Of a stretch of DNA of 64,000 nt, positions 61,585-64,000 are shown one piece after another. The first letter of the stretch is position 1. Each line of letters starts with the position of its first letter. Origin of the DNA: Ichthyophthirius multifiliis. Lineage: Eukaryota > Ciliophora > Oligohymenophorea > Hymenostomatida. The notes under the pieces were generated by a model. That model did no database searches. It saw nothing but the letters and a program-made list of their open reading frames with translations, and was not told where the DNA came from. A program made the position numbers and the translations under genes. The stretch spans positions 1-64,000 of the forward strand of contig NW_004085960.1 of assembly GCF_000220395.1 (NCBI RefSeq). Direction: 5' to 3'.

Positions 61585-62876
61585 TCACATTAAGATTTAT
61601 CCTTTCTCACTAATATTCGATGTTATAGCTTTATGAGGCAATATCTTAGCTTGATTAATAAATAATTCATCTTTAATATGAACATCTTCTCCTAAAACAG
61701 ATAATCCTTCAATTCTCACCTAAATATAATAAAATAAATTTAGAAAATAAATAACACAAATATATTTACCCATTTTCCAACACTACAATCCCATCCAATT
61801 ATAGAATCTTTAACCCATGTATATGCTTTAATTGTACAATTACTAAGAACAATAACATTTTATAGTCTAACACCGTCCTCTATAACACAATTAGAACCTA
61901 TAGTAACATTAGGTCCAATAAGACAGTTTGCAGATATCTTAGAACTCGATTCCTATAATTTAATTTTATAAAAATTTTAATAAAAATAATATATATAGTT
62001 TTACAATTAAAACGTTACCAATAATATTTTAACCTGTTGATAATTTTTCAGGAGTATTTTTTTTATAAGAATCTAATATTAATTATGTTCCAATAATAAA
62101 GTCTTCGGGTTAACCAACATCCATCCAAAATCCTTCTAAATCTTATGAATATAATTAACCATCAGAAGACATTTTTGGGAATATATCTCTTTCTAATGAT
62201 TTTGGTTCAAGCTTTATTTTATATATATAAATATTAATAATTTTGTTTTATAAATTAAACCGGTATTCTGTTAATCATAGAAGTGTTAAATAAATATAAA
62301 CCAGCATTAATTCTATCACCAATAAATTCTTTTGGTTTTTCAACAAACTTTTAAATTTTACCATCTTAATCAGATAATATAACACCATATTTTGAAGGAT
62401 CTTTTACTTAAGTAAGTAAAATAGTACCTTCTTTCCCATGTTTTTTATGGAATTTAAGCATTTTTTCGAGAGGGAATTCGCAAATAATATCACTATTAAA
62501 AACAAAAAAAGTTCAGATTAATTATCTTTTTCTAAAATTTCTTTTGCAAGTCTAATAGGTCCCGCAGTTCCTAAAGGTTCTGTTTCTTAAGAACAAATAA
62601 TTTTAACTCCAAACTAAAAATAAAATAAAATTACAATATAGTTAACAAAAATATTTAAAAATTTACTTCTTTTTCAAATTATTATATTTTTTCAATCATT
62701 GATTTAGGTTGGAAACCAACTGCTAATATTATTTCCTTGACTCCTACATCTACAAGTGCTTTTATCTAGTGAGTTACTATTGGTTTATTTGCAAACTCAA
62801 CTATTGACTTAGGGCAAGAGAATGTTAAAGGTCTTAATCTTGTTCCAAATCCTCCTACTAAAATAAGGGCTTTCAT
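61585..62876 (-). CDS. GMPPB: Mannose-1-phosphate guanylyltransferase (GDP-mannose pyrophosphorylase)
   Basis: About 362 residues, like GMPPB in animals (360). It makes GDP-mannose from GTP and mannose-1-phosphate for glycosylation and GPI anchors. The start [20 protein letters not shown] is the nucleotide-binding signature. Next come [35 protein letters not shown], the metal-binding NSD (read after a frame slip), [19 protein letters not shown] and [14 protein letters not shown]. The C-terminal left-handed beta-helix shows hexapeptide-type repeats ([20 protein letters not shown]) and ends ...GQILM. Introns: 62614-62666, 62212-62260, 61953-62004 and 61720-61769. One T is missing from a T run near 62513; restoring it gives [11 protein letters not shown], so a read error is likely. 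Confidence 0.95.
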
Positions 62877-63885
62877 TTATTTATTTGCTTTTATTATTTT
62901 ATTATTTTCTTTTTAAATGTTTAATTTTATTTTTAAAAACAAAAAAAGATATTTAATTTATTATATGACTTGCTTATAAATTATTATATATTTCTGTATT
63001 TTTTTTTTGTTAAATAATCAATTATCAAAAAAAAGCGATAAAAAATAGATAATGAAAAACCCTTATTTATTTTAGTTGATTAAGTTTATTAAAAAAAATT
63101 ATTGAAATATTAAAAAAATCGATAAAAATATAATATTACTTTTTTAAAAAACATAACCATAAACTAATGAGTTTTAGTTTTATTATTATTATATAAAACA
63201 AAATATTATATTTGTAATTATTTATTTATCAGAATAATATACATAAAAAATTAATAATAGTATAAGTATTTAAGAAAAAAGTTGAAAAACTAATAATTGC
63301 TTATATTTTGTTAAGAATATAATATGATTAGAATATATAAAATTATATTTTTATACATATAATACAAATATAAATTTAAGTAATTATTTATTTTTATTTT
63401 ATTATTTTGTATATGCTTTTTTACAATAATTACTTATTATTTTTAAATCTTTAATAACAATAAATAATTCAAAATTTCAATGTTTTTATTTTATTTAATT
63501 AATTATTAAAACTAATAAATTATTTATGATATAAAAAGTTAATTAATCTAAATTTAGCTTTAATAATAAATTTATACTATTTTATGATTTTTTTTTATTA
63601 TAAAATTTGTAAAGGTTTTTTTTATTATTAAAATATTATAAATAAACTAACAATTTAATTTATTTATTGATTGAAAAAAGATAAATTACAATATTTAATT
63701 TTTTTAATAGTTTAAAGATGTTAATTTTTATAAAATAATATAATATTAAATTTTTAGAAAATAAATTACAAAAAATAAATTTATATTTTATATTAAAAAT
63801 ACTAAATGAAAAAAATTTTCTTTAATCAAATAATTTTATAATAATAAAAGAAAAGACTTATATATACACTAATTAAATAAAAAAT
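62877..63885. other. Intergenic AT-rich DNA
   Basis: About 1 kb of A/T runs upstream of GMPPB. No gene seen. Confidence 0.6.
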
Positions 63886-64000
63886 TCATTTGAAGCTATA
63901 GGATTTTGAAATATAAGGTTATAATATATATCTAAATTTCTTAATTTAAATAATTATATCAAGAGGAACCATGGATATCATGCTTCTAATTCTTTAAATT
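63886..64000 (-). CDS. Possible 3' end of a gene cut by the window edge
   Basis: The last 115 bases are less AT-rich. Read on the minus strand they give ISMVPLDIIIQIKKF, then PYISKSYSFK and a TGA at 63886-63888. The plus strand is also open here (YQEEPWISCFQFF), so the strand is not certain. Only a fragment is visible and no family is recognised. Confidence 0.25.

Noticed and set aside
1-64000. tRNA, rRNA, CRISPR arrays and telomere repeats
   Set aside because: No GC-rich clover-leaf-sized island, no GGTTCGAATCC-like T-loop outside genes, no spaced direct repeats, and no GGGGTT/CCCCAA arrays were seen.
1-64000. TGA read as tryptophan or selenocysteine instead of stop
   Set aside because: Tryptophan uses TGG in every recognised gene, and TGA falls exactly at the expected ends of PP2C, CK2-beta, FAH and GMPPB.

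Overview
The window looks like macronuclear-type nuclear DNA of an oligohymenophorean ciliate. About 85% of bases are A or T. Genes read cleanly only if TAA and TAG mean glutamine and TGA is the only stop. Introns are tiny (mostly 38-66 bp), usually GT-AG, and genes are packed on both strands. The extreme AT content plus this code suggests Ichthyophthirius multifiliis or a close relative; that species name is my inference. Because TAA/TAG are sense codons, standard-code reading frames in this window are mostly misleading, and all calls below come from re-reading with the ciliate code.

Layout. 0-8 kb: low-complexity DNA with two weak coding segments, an unrecognised protein (3113-4325), then a head-to-head pair: PEX12 (peroxisomal RING protein, minus) and FAH (fumarylacetoacetase, plus). 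8-21 kb: a broken gene, an EF-hand protein, two hypothetical proteins, a DLDET-type CTD-like phosphatase with a Q/N-rich N-terminus, a leucine-rich-repeat protein, and a poly-Q protein. 21-36 kb: a membrane-anchored alpha/beta-hydrolase-like protein, a second poly-Q protein, a twin CX9C mitochondrial-type protein, long coiled-coil or hypothetical proteins, a MORN-repeat protein with a myristoylation start, and a sphingomyelin-synthase-like enzyme. 36-49 kb: a long coiled-coil protein, casein kinase II beta (seven introns), a cyclic-nucleotide-binding protein without its channel half, and a 5.7 kb cysteine-rich membrane protein. 49-64 kb: a PP2C phosphatase, a multi-pass membrane protein, a C2H2 zinc-finger protein, a large LamG/helical-repeat protein, an IS630/Tc1-mariner transposase, a second MORN protein and GMPPB (GDP-mannose synthesis).

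There are no operons. The set is a normal mix of housekeeping (tyrosine breakdown, peroxisome import, GDP-mannose, kinase/phosphatase signalling) and ciliate-type structural and surface genes. Many genes carry single-base frame slips at A/T homopolymers (for example FAH, GMPPB and the cysteine-rich protein), most simply explained as read or assembly errors. The most notable observations are two GC-AG introns sharing the same GCATAT donor, a possible 3-nt exon in casein kinase II beta, a transposase kept in macronuclear-like DNA, and TAA microsatellites that are translated as poly-glutamine.
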